Positions 36,016-45,296 of a stretch of 62,018 nt of DNA are shown piece after piece. Under the pieces are notes generated by a model, which ran no database searches, had not been told where the DNA came from, and saw only the letters and a list, made by a program, of their open reading frames with translations. Position 1 is the first letter of the stretch; each line of letters starts with the position of its first letter. The stretch is from Halieaceae bacterium UBA5085 (lineage in GTDB: Bacteria > Pseudomonadota > Gammaproteobacteria > Pseudomonadales > Halieaceae), in NCBI GenBank assembly GCA_002414665.1, contig DIAF01000017.1:1-62018 (forward strand), read 5' to 3'. The translations under genes and the position numbers were made by a program.

Positions 36016-38130
36016 CAGGTCTTCGGCATTGGCCTGGTCCAGACGCTCCGCGAAACCGGGCATGCCGCCCTGATGCCGTAAGCCGCCCAGGACAATTGCG
36101 CCGAACTCCGCAACTGTCGCATCCGACATGTGGCGAAGATCCGGCAGGCTGCTGCCGGAAATCGCGCGGTCACCGTGGCACATATGACAGTTGCGCATGA
36201 AAAGCACCCGCCCACGCTCAATGCTGTCAGCATCCTCCGGATTCACCGCCACGGCGACGCTCGCGGGGCGTTCCTCCGCGATTTTCACTGGCGGCAGGGA
36301 TGCGTTACCACCAGCGCGGAACGCCAGTACGCGGGCACGCGTCACGGAGCCGGCACTGCGCGACGCCAGCTCACCAGCGGACAGCGCAAACGCCCCGCCC
36401 CAGCCCGCGGCAACGGCCACAAACTGCGTATCGTCGGCGGTGTAACTCACTGGCGCTGCCACAATCCCCGTCTGTGCCGTAAAACTCCACAAACGTTCGC
36501 CGTCGTTGGCGCGGTAGGCAACCAGCTCCCCCTCGGCGTTACCCTGGAACAGCAGGTTCCCCGCCGTCGAGAGCAACCCCCCGTTCCAGACGTTGTCGTG
36601 CTGGATGCGCCAGACCTCGCGCCCGGCTACCGGGTCCCAGGCGCTGACATGCCCCTTGATCATCCTCGCGAAGGCCTCGCGTATTTTGACGTCATCCGGC
36701 ATGCCCGCCACCTCGAAGACCACCCCCGTATTCCAGGCACCGGGCGTGTAACTGAACTCTGCGTCATGCGCGTAGTTCATGGCGATCTCTTGCGCGGGAA
36801 TATAGACCAGACCGGTGTCCGGGCTGTAACTCATCGGATGCCAGTTGTGGCCCCCCAGCGGGTGCGGCCACACCAACGCAGCCGCGCCATTTTCATAGCG
36901 TGCTTCAGGGTTCTCCACGGGGCGGCCTGTTGCCATATCCACCCGCTCTGCCCAGCTCACCTGGGTGTAGGGCTCCGCGGACAGGAGTTCACCGGTCAGC
37001 CGGTCCAGCACATAGAAAAAGCCGTTTTTGGGCGCCTGCATAATCACCTTGCGCTGCTCCCCCTGCCAGGACAGCTCGGCGAGGATCATGTGCTGTGTCG
37101 CGGTGTAGTCCCAGCTCTCCCCCGGTGTAGTCTGGTAGTGCCAGACGTATTCCCCAGTGTCAGGGCGCAGTGCAACAATGGACGAAAGGAACAGGTTGTC
37201 GCCGCCACCCGGGCTGCGAATGCTGCGATTCCAGGGAGACCCATTACCCGTACCGATGTACAGCAAATCGGCCTCGGCATCGTAGGCCATTGAGTCCCAA
37301 ACCGTGCCGCCGCCGCCCACTTCCCACCACGCACCGCCCTTCCAGGTGTCAACCGCCAGTTCCAGCGCCGGGTGTTCCAGCGGCTTCGAGGGGTTGCCGG
37401 GTACGGTGTAGAACCGCCAGAGCATTTCGCCGGTGCGGTAGTCGTAAGCGGAAACATAGCCCCGCACACCGAGTTCCGCACCACCGTTACCGATGATCAC
37501 CCGGTCCTTGATCACCCGTGGTGCGCCAGTAATGGAATACGGGCGATCCTGGGGCGTGGTTCGGGTTTCCCAGAGCACCTCGCCGGAGGCCGCGTCAAGG
37601 CCGAGCAGACGACCGTCCAGGGTGCCGGAAATGACCACTCCCTTCCATACGGCAACGCCACGGTTGACGACATCACAACAGAGGTTGGACGCCCACTCCG
37701 GCGGTACCTGCGGATCGTGCTGCCAGAGTAACGCACCCGTGGCGGCGTCCAGCGCAAAGATCTTGCTCCACGCCCCGGTGACATACATCACACCGTCAAC
37801 GACGATCGGCGTGGCTTCGATGCCACGGTCATCGGGTAGATCGAAATACCAGGCCAGACCAAGCTCGTCCACGTTACTGGCGTCCAGGGCGGACAGCGGG
37901 CTGAACCGCTGCTCGCTGTAGGTGCGCCCGTGGGTCATCCAGTTGCCGGGCTGCAGGTCTGCTGCCAGCAAACGCGCAGTATCGACTGCGGCGACTGCCG
38001 GCGCGGGCGGTGGGGCAGGCGGCGTGGCCGCAGACTCGGAAGCCTTTTGCTCGCAACCCACCGCTGCGACAAGCAGCGCTCCTACCAGACCAATCTTCAG
38101 GCCTGTCAACCTGCTACCGGAAACGGCCAT
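35968..38130 (-). CDS. PQQ-dependent alcohol dehydrogenase with C-terminal cytochrome c
   Basis: 720-residue quinohaemoprotein. N-terminus GLVGALLVAAVGCEQ looks like a lipobox, so it is probably a periplasm-facing lipoprotein. The eight-blade propeller carries the vicinal disulfide SNLCCDVVNRGV and the W-docking repeats (WKGVVISGTLDGRLLGLDA). The haem motif NCHMCHGD sits near residue 655, with Met ligand in GGMPGF. Oxidises primary alcohols to aldehydes, passing electrons to a cytochrome. No PQQ biosynthesis gene or separate cytochrome is present in the window. TonB receptor upstream, 15 bp away. Confidence 0.94.
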   Translation of the reverse strand: MAVSGSRLTGLKIGLVGALLVAAVGCEQKASESAATPPAPPPAPAVAAVDTARLLAADLQPGNWMTHGRTYSEQRFSPLSALDASNVDELGLAWYFDLPDDRGIEATPIVVDGVMYVTGAWSKIFALDAATGALLWQHDPQVPPEWASNLCCDVVNRGVAVWKGVVISGTLDGRLLGLDAASGEVLWETRTTPQDRPYSITGAPRVIKDRVIIGNGGAELGVRGYVSAYDYRTGEMLWRFYTVPGNPSKPLEHPALELAVDTWKGGAWWEVGGGGTVWDSMAYDAEADLLYIGTGNGSPWNRSIRSPGGGDNLFLSSIVALRPDTGEYVWHYQTTPGESWDYTATQHMILAELSWQGEQRKVIMQAPKNGFFYVLDRLTGELLSAEPYTQVSWAERVDMATGRPVENPEARYENGAAALVWPHPLGGHNWHPMSYSPDTGLVYIPAQEIAMNYAHDAEFSYTPGAWNTGVVFEVAGMPDDVKIREAFARMIKGHVSAWDPVAGREVWRIQHDNVWNGGLLSTAGNLLFQGNAEGELVAYRANDGERLWSFTAQTGIVAAPVSYTADDTQFVAVAAGWGGAFALSAGELASRSAGSVTRARVLAFRAGGNASLPPVKIAEERPASVAVAVNPEDADSIERGRVLFMRNCHMCHGDRAISGSSLPDLRHMSDATVAEFGAIVLGGLRHQGGMPGFAERLDQANAEDLLAYLLSVRTGAAGEG

Positions 38131-38145
38131 ATCGCCCTCATTTTT

Positions 38146-40391
38146 TTAGAAGTTATAGGTTGCCTGCACTGCTACGGTCCGAGGACGCTCCACAAAAGCG
38201 AAGTAGCTTGTGACGGGCCCGGTCAGCGGTACGTCATTGGCAAAGGTGATGATTTCCTCATCGGTCAGGTTCTTGCCAACCAACGCCACTTCCCACACAC
38301 CATCTGCCCGACCCAGCGCTATCCGTGCATTGAGCTTGGCATAGCTGTCCTGCACAGCGTTGGGATCAAGATCGGGCGCGGCGAAATACTCGTCGGAGTA
38401 TATGACATCCAGCGTTGACCTCAACTCCAGATTACCGAATACCGGCTGGACAAAATCGACACTCAGGGTGCCACTGAACTCCGGAGTAAACTGGTTGGTA
38501 TTCCCCGACCAGTTGCAGAATGGCACCCCATCCACCACCTGGTCCGCTTGCTGGCCTTTGTAACAGGCGCCGTTTTCATAGTCGTCAAACTCGAAATCGG
38601 TGTAGGCCAAAGCGCCGGTCAGCCGCAGCTTCTCCGTAAGTTGCCAGCGGCCGTCCATTTCCAGGCCCTGGGTGGTCGCGGAAGCCGCGTTCTGCACATC
38701 AAAACCGAGCACGCCGTCGAACACGCTGACCTGCAGGTCATCGTATTCGGTGCGGAACAGGGCGATGTTCAATTCCGCCGCGCCATCCATCAAGCCGAGC
38801 TTTGCCCCGAGTTCCATGGACAGGGCTTCTTCTTCCTCAAACTCCAGGGCCGGGCCGCCCGCGGGCAGGGTGGCACGGTTGCTGCGCGCATCAAAGCCGC
38901 CTGCCTTGTAACCGGTCGACACACTGGCATAGAGCATCGCCTCGCCAGACACGTCCCACTGCAGGTTCACCAGGGGTGTGACCACCTCCTCGTCGCGCTC
39001 ACCCATCAGGTCGTGCGGTGTGATGCCCAGGGGTGGCAGTGGCATGCCCAGCTCCGCGAACTCGGGCAGGCCCAGGGGGTTGAAAATGCTGCCATCAGGA
39101 TTGCGCAGTGCCAGGCGGCGTCCACCGTCCTTGTCTTCGACCGTATAGCGCAAACCCAGCGTGGCGCGGAAGGTGTCGGAGATATTCCAGGTGGATTGCC
39201 CAAACACCGCCCACAGATCGCTGTCCGAGAAGTATTCACGGTCGATTTCCACGGCAACCGCTGGCAGGGTGATCTGGGCCGGTTCCAGATAATCGATTTC
39301 CGAGGCCTGATAGAACACGCCGACGATGTACTCAAAGGTTTCTCCCAGCGGCGACACCAGGCGCAGTTCCTGGCTCAGTTGCTCGAAGTCCTCGGCGGCG
39401 GGGGATTGCACCGTGCTGCCCACACCAAAGTCGGTATCGACTTCTTCGGTGTAGTCGTAGGCAGACCAGCCAGTGATAGACACCAGCTCATACTCGCCCA
39501 TCTGGTAGTTCAGGGTCAGTGTCGCATTGTCGTAGTTGTTGTCGCTGAATTCCGGGTCCAGCGCCGCCTTGCGCGAGAAGTCGCCCACCACCGGGGTCGC
39601 CCCGCCTGGAGCAGGGTTGCCGATGATGATCGAGTTGCGGCCCACGGAGTTGAATTCACCCGTCTCCAGCTTCAGGTCGACCTGCAGGTTGTCGGAGGCA
39701 TCCCAGCGCAGCGCAGCGCGCCGCGCACAACGGTTTCCTCGGTCTCCATCTCATCAATGCCCTTTGCGACGTTGTCGATGAAGCCGTCCATTTCCCGGTA
39801 GCGCAAGGCCAGGCGACCGGACAGGGTATCGCTGAGCGGCCCCGATAGCACCAGGCTGGTCTCCAGTTCGCCGTGGTCCGGCTCCAACAGCGCGGACACA
39901 CTGCCCTCGAACTCATCGGTGGGTTTCGCCGAGACGAGGTTGAGGGCACCGGCGATCGAGTTCTTGCCGAACAGGATACTCTGCGGGCCGCGCAGCACCT
40001 CAACACGCTCGAGGTCAAAGAACGGCGCGCGCAACTGGCGCGGACGGCCAAAATAGATGCCATCGACATAGGTTCCCACCGACTGCTCGAACCCCTGGTT
40101 CACCTGAGAACCGACGCCGCGGATATAAATGTTGGAACCGATCGCAGCCTCACTCATGGTGAGGTTCGGCACATACACCTGCAGGTCGGCGATTCGGGTG
40201 ATTCCCGCCTCCTTGAGTTTTTCACCGGATACCGCGTTGATGGATATCGGCACATCCTGCAAGCTCTGGCTGCGCTTCTGCGCGGTCACCACAACCTCTT
40301 CCAGCATTTGCGCCGATGCAGCATTGGCCGCACAGGCACAGGCGACCGCCAGAGGCAGGATTTTGAGCGTCTTGTCGAATCGGGCAAACAT
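38146..40391 (-). pseudogene. TonB-dependent receptor, frameshifted by a 5-bp repeat
   Basis: Receptor split into two frames, 39672-40391 and 38146-39645 plus the segment leading into it. Removing one 5-bp unit at 39704-39718 restores a single 746-residue protein. The N-terminal half has a signal peptide, TonB box LEEVVVTAQKR, plug motif VEVLRGPQSILFGKNS; the C-terminal half has the barrel with GYKAGGFDARSNR, and ends YNF. So it is a complete receptor apart from the frameshift: a phase-variable gene, recent pseudogene or sequence error. Transcribed toward the PQQ dehydrogenase, whose substrate or cofactor it might import. Confidence 0.85.
39704..39718. repeat. (CAGCG)x3 tandem repeat in the TonB receptor gene
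   Basis: Three perfect units of CAGCG (CGCTG on the coding strand). With three units the frame terminates after RCAGMPPTTCRST; with two units it reads ALRWDASDNLQ and joins the downstream barrel. Five-base slippage changes the frame, so the tract could act as an on/off switch. Confidence 0.9.
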
Positions 40392-40453
40392 GCGTGTCTC
40401 CGTTATTTTAGGATTTTGCGGGCACCATACCGGGCCACCCGGCGGGGCGGAAA

Positions 40454-40473
40454 TGACTAATTGTTATCAGTCA
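40454..40473. promoter_or_regulatory. Palindrome upstream of the TonB receptor gene
   Basis: TGACTAATTGTTATCAGTCA reads TGACTnAT-AACA-ATnAGTCA on the minus strand, a 20-bp near-palindrome 63 bp upstream of the receptor start. Its size suits a dimeric repressor or activator. The other ~110 bp of this gap hold a small GCCC-TTC-GGGC hairpin near 40508, with no T tract, past the sulfatase end. Confidence 0.45.
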
Positions 40474-40527
40474 CATAACCGGCGGGTGGCAGAGGGGCAG
40501 GCTGACAGAGCCCGAAGGGCGGTGGAC

Positions 40528-42066
40528 CTAGCGATCCTGAAAGGCCGCCTCGAGCACCTGGTCGACCGTGAAGGAAGCGGGGCGCTGGCGCGGCGGGAAC
40601 TCCTCCAGCGTCGCCAGAAACTCCGTCAGCTGCATTCTGGACAGTGATATAAAGGGACCGGCGATGCGCCCCCACCACTCGTTGTAGGCGTTGGAATCCG
40701 TGTCCGCGCGCTCGAAAGGATCACGGCGCAGGTTGAAAAGTTTGGGAATGCGCAGCGGCACGAAGGGATCGCGCCAGACATCGAACCGCGCTGCACGCTG
40801 TTCCGCAAACACCACCTTCCAGTCGCCAATGCGCATGCCGGTCAGCTGGCCGTCATCGCTCCAGTAAAGGAAATTCTCGCGCGGCCCGGACTGCGCCTCC
40901 CCCGTCAGGTAGGGCAGAAAATTGTATCCATCGAGATGCACGCGGTACTCGCGCCCGTTGACGGTCGTACCGCGCTGCAAATCCTCGATGACATTCGGCG
41001 CGCCCGCTGCGGCGGCCAGGGTGGGCACCCAATCCATGTGGGACATGATCTCATTGGATACCCTGCCAGCCGGAATGCGTCCCGGCCAGCGCACCATGGC
41101 GGGCACTCGGTAGCCGCCCTCCCAGTTGGTGTTTTTCTCACCGCGGAAAGGGGTGATAGCGCCATCGGGCCAGGTGTTGTAATGCGGGCCGTTATCCGTG
41201 GAATACACGACGATGGTGTCATCGCTCAATCCGAGTTCATCCAGCTGGTCCAGCAGACGCCCGACCAGCGCATCGTGTGCCACCATGGCATCGTTATAGA
41301 ACCCCTGGCCTGACAGGCCGCGCTCGGCATCTGCAATGTGGGTGTAGAAGTGCATGCGCGTCGTGTTGAACCAGACAAAAAAGGGTTTTTCCTGGCGCGC
41401 GGAACGGCCGATGAAATTCGTTGCCGCAGCCAGAAACTCTTCATCTACGGTCTCCATACGCTTGCGCGTTAACGGGCCGCTGTCTTCGATGCGCCCGTCG
41501 GCGTGGCTGTGGATCACGCCCCGCGGGGTAAAGCGCTGGCGAAATTCGGCGTTTTTCGGGTAGTCGGGATGCTCGGGTTCTTCTTCGGCATTCAGGTGAT
41601 ACAGGTTCCCCATGAATTCGTCGAAACCATGGTTGGTCGGCAGAAACTCGTCCTTGTCACCGAGGTGATTCTTGCCGAACTGGCCCGTGGCATAGCCGCG
41701 GTCCTTGAGCAGCGCCGCCAGTGTGACGTCCTCCGGCTGCAGGCCGATATCGGCACCGGGCATACCCACCTTGGTGAGACCGGTTCTGATCGGGCTCTGG
41801 CCGGTGATGAAGGCCGAACGACCCGCAGTGCAACTCTGCTCACCGTAATAATCAGTAAAACGAATGCCTTCACTCGCAATGCGGTCGATGTTGGGCGTGC
41901 GATAGCCCATCAACCCGTCACTGTAAGCACTGAGATTGGTCATGCCGATATCGTCGCCCCAGATCACCAGGATGTTGGGTGACTTGGCAGCGGCAACGGC
42001 GGAATAGCCGAGCAGCAACAGGGCCAGCAGATGCCCCGCAGTGCGCTTGAGTTTTATTGTTAACAT
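40528..42066 (-). CDS. Secreted arylsulfatase
   Basis: 512 residues with a signal peptide (LLALLLLGYSAVAAA). Metal-site Asp pair VIWGDDIGMTNL; formylglycine motif EQSCTAGRSAFITGQ, a CxAxR variant of the usual CxPxR; then PIRTGLTKVGMPG, GQFGKNHLGDKDEFLPTNHG and YSTDNGPHYNTWPDG, typical of type I sulfatases in marine bacteria. Hydrolyses sulfate esters in the periplasm or outside. No dedicated maturase is in the window. Cleaves perhaps an aryl or alkyl sulfate taken up by neighbouring systems. Confidence 0.93.
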   Translation of the reverse strand: MLTIKLKRTAGHLLALLLLGYSAVAAAKSPNILVIWGDDIGMTNLSAYSDGLMGYRTPNIDRIASEGIRFTDYYGEQSCTAGRSAFITGQSPIRTGLTKVGMPGADIGLQPEDVTLAALLKDRGYATGQFGKNHLGDKDEFLPTNHGFDEFMGNLYHLNAEEEPEHPDYPKNAEFRQRFTPRGVIHSHADGRIEDSGPLTRKRMETVDEEFLAAATNFIGRSARQEKPFFVWFNTTRMHFYTHIADAERGLSGQGFYNDAMVAHDALVGRLLDQLDELGLSDDTIVVYSTDNGPHYNTWPDGAITPFRGEKNTNWEGGYRVPAMVRWPGRIPAGRVSNEIMSHMDWVPTLAAAAGAPNVIEDLQRGTTVNGREYRVHLDGYNFLPYLTGEAQSGPRENFLYWSDDGQLTGMRIGDWKVVFAEQRAARFDVWRDPFVPLRIPKLFNLRRDPFERADTDSNAYNEWWGRIAGPFISLSRMQLTEFLATLEEFPPRQRPASFTVDQVLEAAFQDR

Positions 42067-42068
42067 GT

Positions 42069-42130
42069 TGTGCGTCCTTATCGTCTCGCAGTTTCACTCC
42101 CGATTATAGAGACTGAATATGGGACGCACA
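42069..42130 (-). promoter_or_regulatory. Promoter region of the sulfatase gene with flanking 9-bp dyad
   Basis: Minus strand: TGTGCGTCC (42122-42130), a perfect TATAAT (-10, about 42102-42107), then GGACGCACA (42069-42077), just before the ATG. The arms are exact complements around 44 bp. The distal one includes the AAGGA ribosome site, so the arms could be a repressor pair looping across the promoter. No good -35 found. Confidence 0.5.
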
Positions 42131-42180
42131 GGCACTTGGAGTCATCTGACCGATAGCCTGAGGTTATGGCGCTGTGGTGC

Positions 42181-43533
42181 TCAGTCGCCGCGCAGTAACC
42201 CCTCGGCCTGCGCGTGCTGCAGTGTGTCATCCAGCGCGCTACCGAGTTTGCTGATCAGTTCATCCACTTGCGACCGTGTGATCACCAGCGGCGGGCAGAG
42301 GGCTATGCTGTTACCGCCCATGGCGCGCACAATGAGGCCGTGCGCCTGTGCACGCAGGGCGCAGTAGCCGCCCATCGCGTTGCCGCTGAACGCCTCTCGC
42401 GTTGTCCTGTTTGCTACCAGTTCCAGCGCCGCTATCATGCCCACTCCGCGCACCTCACCCACCAGCGGATGATCGGCGAACCGCTGCAGCTGTTGCTGCA
42501 GGTAGCGGCCGGTGTCAGCCGCCCTGGCAAACAGCTGATCGCGCTCGTAGATTTCCAGCACCTTGGATGCCACAGCGCAGGCGACCGGATGCCCCCCGTA
42601 GGTGTAGCCGTGGCCGAACACGCCGACCGCCGCACTCGGCTCCACCAGCGACTCGTAGATGTCGCCGCTGACAACCGCCGCACTCACCGGCAGGTACGCG
42701 GACGACAGGGCCTTGGCCAGCGACATCAGCTGCGGCTGAATACCGTAGGTGGTTGCACCGAAATCTTCACCGGTGCGACCAAATCCGCAAATCACTTCGT
42801 CATCCCAGAACAGGATGTCGTACTTGCGCAACACTGCCTGCACTTTTTCGAAATAGCCGGCGGGCGGCACGATGACGCCGCCGGCGCCATTGACCGGCTC
42901 GGCAATGAACGCTGCGATCGTTTCCGGCCCCTCGGCAAGAATCAGGGTTTCGAGTTCCTCGGCCCGGCGGCTGGCAAACTGCGACTCGCTTTCACCGGGC
43001 AAACCGTCGCGGTAGAAGTGTGGCGCCCCCGTTCGCAGAACGCCCAACGCCTCAAAAGGCAGGCTGAAATGCGTGTGATTGGGCAGCAGCCCGGTCAGCG
43101 AGGCGGCGGCCACCGTCACACCGTGATAGGCCCGCTCACGGGCTATGATCTTGAACTTTTCCGGCTGGCCGATGGCGTTGAAGTGATAGCGCAGCAGTTT
43201 GACCAGGGTATCGTTGGCATCCGAACCTGAATTCCCGAGAAATACCCGCGCATTGTTCACCGGCACCATGGACGCCAGGGTATCCGCGAGTTGCATGGCC
43301 GCCGGGTGCGTCTTGCCGCCGAACAGGTGTGAGTAGGACAAGGTGCGCATCTGCTGTGCCGCTGCCTCGACCACTTCCTCGTTGCCGTACCCCAGTGAAG
43401 TGCACCAGAGGCCGCTCATCCCCTCCAGGTACTGCTGACCGCGGTTGTCGTAGACGTATACGCCCTCCCCGCGCTCGATGACCAGCTGTTCGGTGGCCTT
43501 CAAATTGGTTGTGGGATAGATCATCTGCGTCAT
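42181..43533 (-). CDS. Class III aminotransferase (omega-amino acid/pyruvate type)
   Basis: 450 residues, PLP enzyme of fold type I. Cofactor Lys in LMSLAKALSSAYLPVSA; FWDDEVICGFGRTGEDFG; GYTYGGHPVACAVA; N-terminal GVYVYDNRGQQYLEGMSGLW. Likely transaminates an omega-amino compound (such as taurine, beta-alanine or putrescine) to its aldehyde, a fit with gabD and the aldehyde dehydrogenase. ATG at 43533 is preferred; the longer frame adds unlikely residues. Confidence 0.92.
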   Translation of the reverse strand: MTQMIYPTTNLKATEQLVIERGEGVYVYDNRGQQYLEGMSGLWCTSLGYGNEEVVEAAAQQMRTLSYSHLFGGKTHPAAMQLADTLASMVPVNNARVFLGNSGSDANDTLVKLLRYHFNAIGQPEKFKIIARERAYHGVTVAAASLTGLLPNHTHFSLPFEALGVLRTGAPHFYRDGLPGESESQFASRRAEELETLILAEGPETIAAFIAEPVNGAGGVIVPPAGYFEKVQAVLRKYDILFWDDEVICGFGRTGEDFGATTYGIQPQLMSLAKALSSAYLPVSAAVVSGDIYESLVEPSAAVGVFGHGYTYGGHPVACAVASKVLEIYERDQLFARAADTGRYLQQQLQRFADHPLVGEVRGVGMIAALELVANRTTREAFSGNAMGGYCALRAQAHGLIVRAMGGNSIALCPPLVITRSQVDELISKLGSALDDTLQHAQAEGLLRGD

Positions 43534-43612
43534 GGTGGTCACCCCGATGCCTGACAGTGAGTGAGAACCGGCTGACCGGGCAGGCACGCCCTGCCTGAAC
43601 ACTCGCCGGTGC

Positions 43613-43798
43613 CTATAAGGCCTTCACTTTACGCTCACCGCAGCGTGCACAGCAATACACGGTGACCAGGCGGCCCTGTTTGACGTCGAACTGTTTCGCC
43701 TTGTCGACCAGCCACTTGTGGTGCCCGTGACGACACAGCGTGTTGCCCTTGTGCTTCTCTTTCAGCGAAGGCCTGCGGAAGGTAAGAATGTCAGCCAT
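43613..43798 (-). CDS. Small zinc-ribbon-like protein
   Basis: 61 residues with paired ligands CRHGHHKW and CCARCGERK, a four-ligand zinc-binding pattern. Similar small conserved proteins occur in gammaproteobacteria, without known function. It sits 9 bp after glpK, so it is probably cotranscribed. Confidence 0.75.
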   Translation of the reverse strand: MADILTFRRPSLKEKHKGNTLCRHGHHKWLVDKAKQFDVKQGRLVTVYCCARCGERKVKAL

Positions 43799-43807
43799 GC
43801 GGCCTGC

Positions 43808-45295
43808 TCACAGCAGCGCCCGGGCCAGCGCCGTCTGCCAGGAGGCATGCCGCCGACGGCGCGCCGACGCAGATAGACGCACCGTGAACTCGCGCTCCAC
43901 CGCCCAGATCTTGCGCAGGTCGGCGGTGCCGGACCACAGCCCGACGCCCAGCCCTGCGAGATAGCAGGCGCCCGCCACGGTGGTCTCGATGACCTCGGGA
44001 CGGATCAGCTTGCGGCCCAGCACGTCCGCCTGGATTTGCATCAGCAGGTTGTTGGCCGCGGCTCCGCCATCCACCCGCAAGGGCCGCATGCGCCTGCCAA
44101 GGTCACGCTCCATGGCGAGCAGGATGTCGGCATTCTGCAGCGCCATGGCGTCCAGCGTGGCACGGGCGATGTGGCCACGGCCTGTGCCGCGGGTCAATCC
44201 TGTCAGCACACCGCGTGCGTCAGGCGCCCAGTGTGGCGCACCGAGACCGGTCAGGGCAGGCACAAATTCCACGCCGCCACTGTCGGGAACCGAGGCGGCC
44301 AGTGCCTCCACCTCTGCGGAACGCCGGATCAGCGACAGTCCGTCGCGCAGCCACTGCACCGCTGCGCCACACACGAAAGCGCCGCCCTCCAGTGCATAGA
44401 CAGGGTCCGCGTTGCCCAACTGCCAGGCTGCGGTGGTCAGCAGCCCGGAGCGGGATTGCAACAACTCGGCGCCGGTATTCATCAGGATAAAAGAACCCGT
44501 ACCAAAGGTGCACTTTGCATCCCCGGCACTGAAGCAGGCCTGCCCAAACAGGGCCGCCTGCTGGTCACCGGCGATGCCTGCGATGGGAATGCCGTCAGGC
44601 AGGCCGGGTACGCCACGGGTGTGAGCGACGATGCCGCTGGAGGGCACGATATCCGGCAGCACGCCCTCAGGCACCTCAAACAGGGCCATCAGTTCCTTGT
44701 CCCAACTCAGGCGCTGCAGGTTCATCAGCGATGTGCGCGATGCATTCGATACATCGGTCGCATGCACTGCCCCGCCGCTGAGGTGCCAGACCAGATAGCT
44801 GTCGATGGTACCCGCAGCCACCCGACCCGCACGCAGCTTGCGCCCCGCGCCGGGCGTGTTACGCAGCAGCCAGCGGAACTTGCTGGCGGAGAAGTACGGG
44901 TCCAGCACCAACCCCGACTTGCGTTTGACCTGCGCCTCATGACCACCGGCCTTGAGGGTTTCGCAAAAGTCGGTTGTGCGACGGCACTGCCAGACAATGG
45001 CCCGGTTCAGCGCATCGCCGTTACTGCGGTCCCACAGCAGTGAGGTTTCGCGCTGGTTCGTGATGCCAATGCCGGCGATGTCCGACGGTTTGCAGACGCG
45101 CTTGCGCAGCACACTGCGGATACCGCGCTGCACCGAGGACCAGATGTCCGCGGCATCGTGTTCCACCCAGCCCGGTTTCGGATAGTGCTGGGGGAACTCA
45201 ATGTTGACGCTGGTGCGCAAGCGCCCCGAGGCGTCCATCAGCGCGACCGTAGTGCCAGTCGTCCCCTGGTCTATGGCCAGAATGAACGCCGACAT
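43808..45295 (-). CDS. glpK: Glycerol kinase
   Basis: 495 residues from ATG 45295. ATP-dependent phosphorylation of glycerol. FGGY kinase motifs: AIDQGTTGTTVALMDASG, TNQRETSLLWDRSNG, DVSNASRTSLMNLQ, FGTGSFILMNTGAELLQS, GALTGLGAPHWAPDARG-like sequence. The longer frame to 45556 is antisense to the aldehyde dehydrogenase. Lacks adjacent glpF or glpD; the aldehyde dehydrogenase gene ends 1 base upstream, implying an operon. Confidence 0.93.
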   Translation of the reverse strand: MSAFILAIDQGTTGTTVALMDASGRLRTSVNIEFPQHYPKPGWVEHDAADIWSSVQRGIRSVLRKRVCKPSDIAGIGITNQRETSLLWDRSNGDALNRAIVWQCRRTTDFCETLKAGGHEAQVKRKSGLVLDPYFSASKFRWLLRNTPGAGRKLRAGRVAAGTIDSYLVWHLSGGAVHATDVSNASRTSLMNLQRLSWDKELMALFEVPEGVLPDIVPSSGIVAHTRGVPGLPDGIPIAGIAGDQQAALFGQACFSAGDAKCTFGTGSFILMNTGAELLQSRSGLLTTAAWQLGNADPVYALEGGAFVCGAAVQWLRDGLSLIRRSAEVEALAASVPDSGGVEFVPALTGLGAPHWAPDARGVLTGLTRGTGRGHIARATLDAMALQNADILLAMERDLGRRMRPLRVDGGAAANNLLMQIQADVLGRKLIRPEVIETTVAGACYLAGLGVGLWSGTADLRKIWAVEREFTVRLSASARRRRHASWQTALARALL

Positions 45296-45296
45296 C

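Noticed and set aside
38548..39801. 417-codon plus-strand frame opposite the TonB receptor
   Set aside because: GC-rich antisense shadow without family motifs; the same holds for the long frames at 36130-37293, 45201-46760 and 2260-3198.
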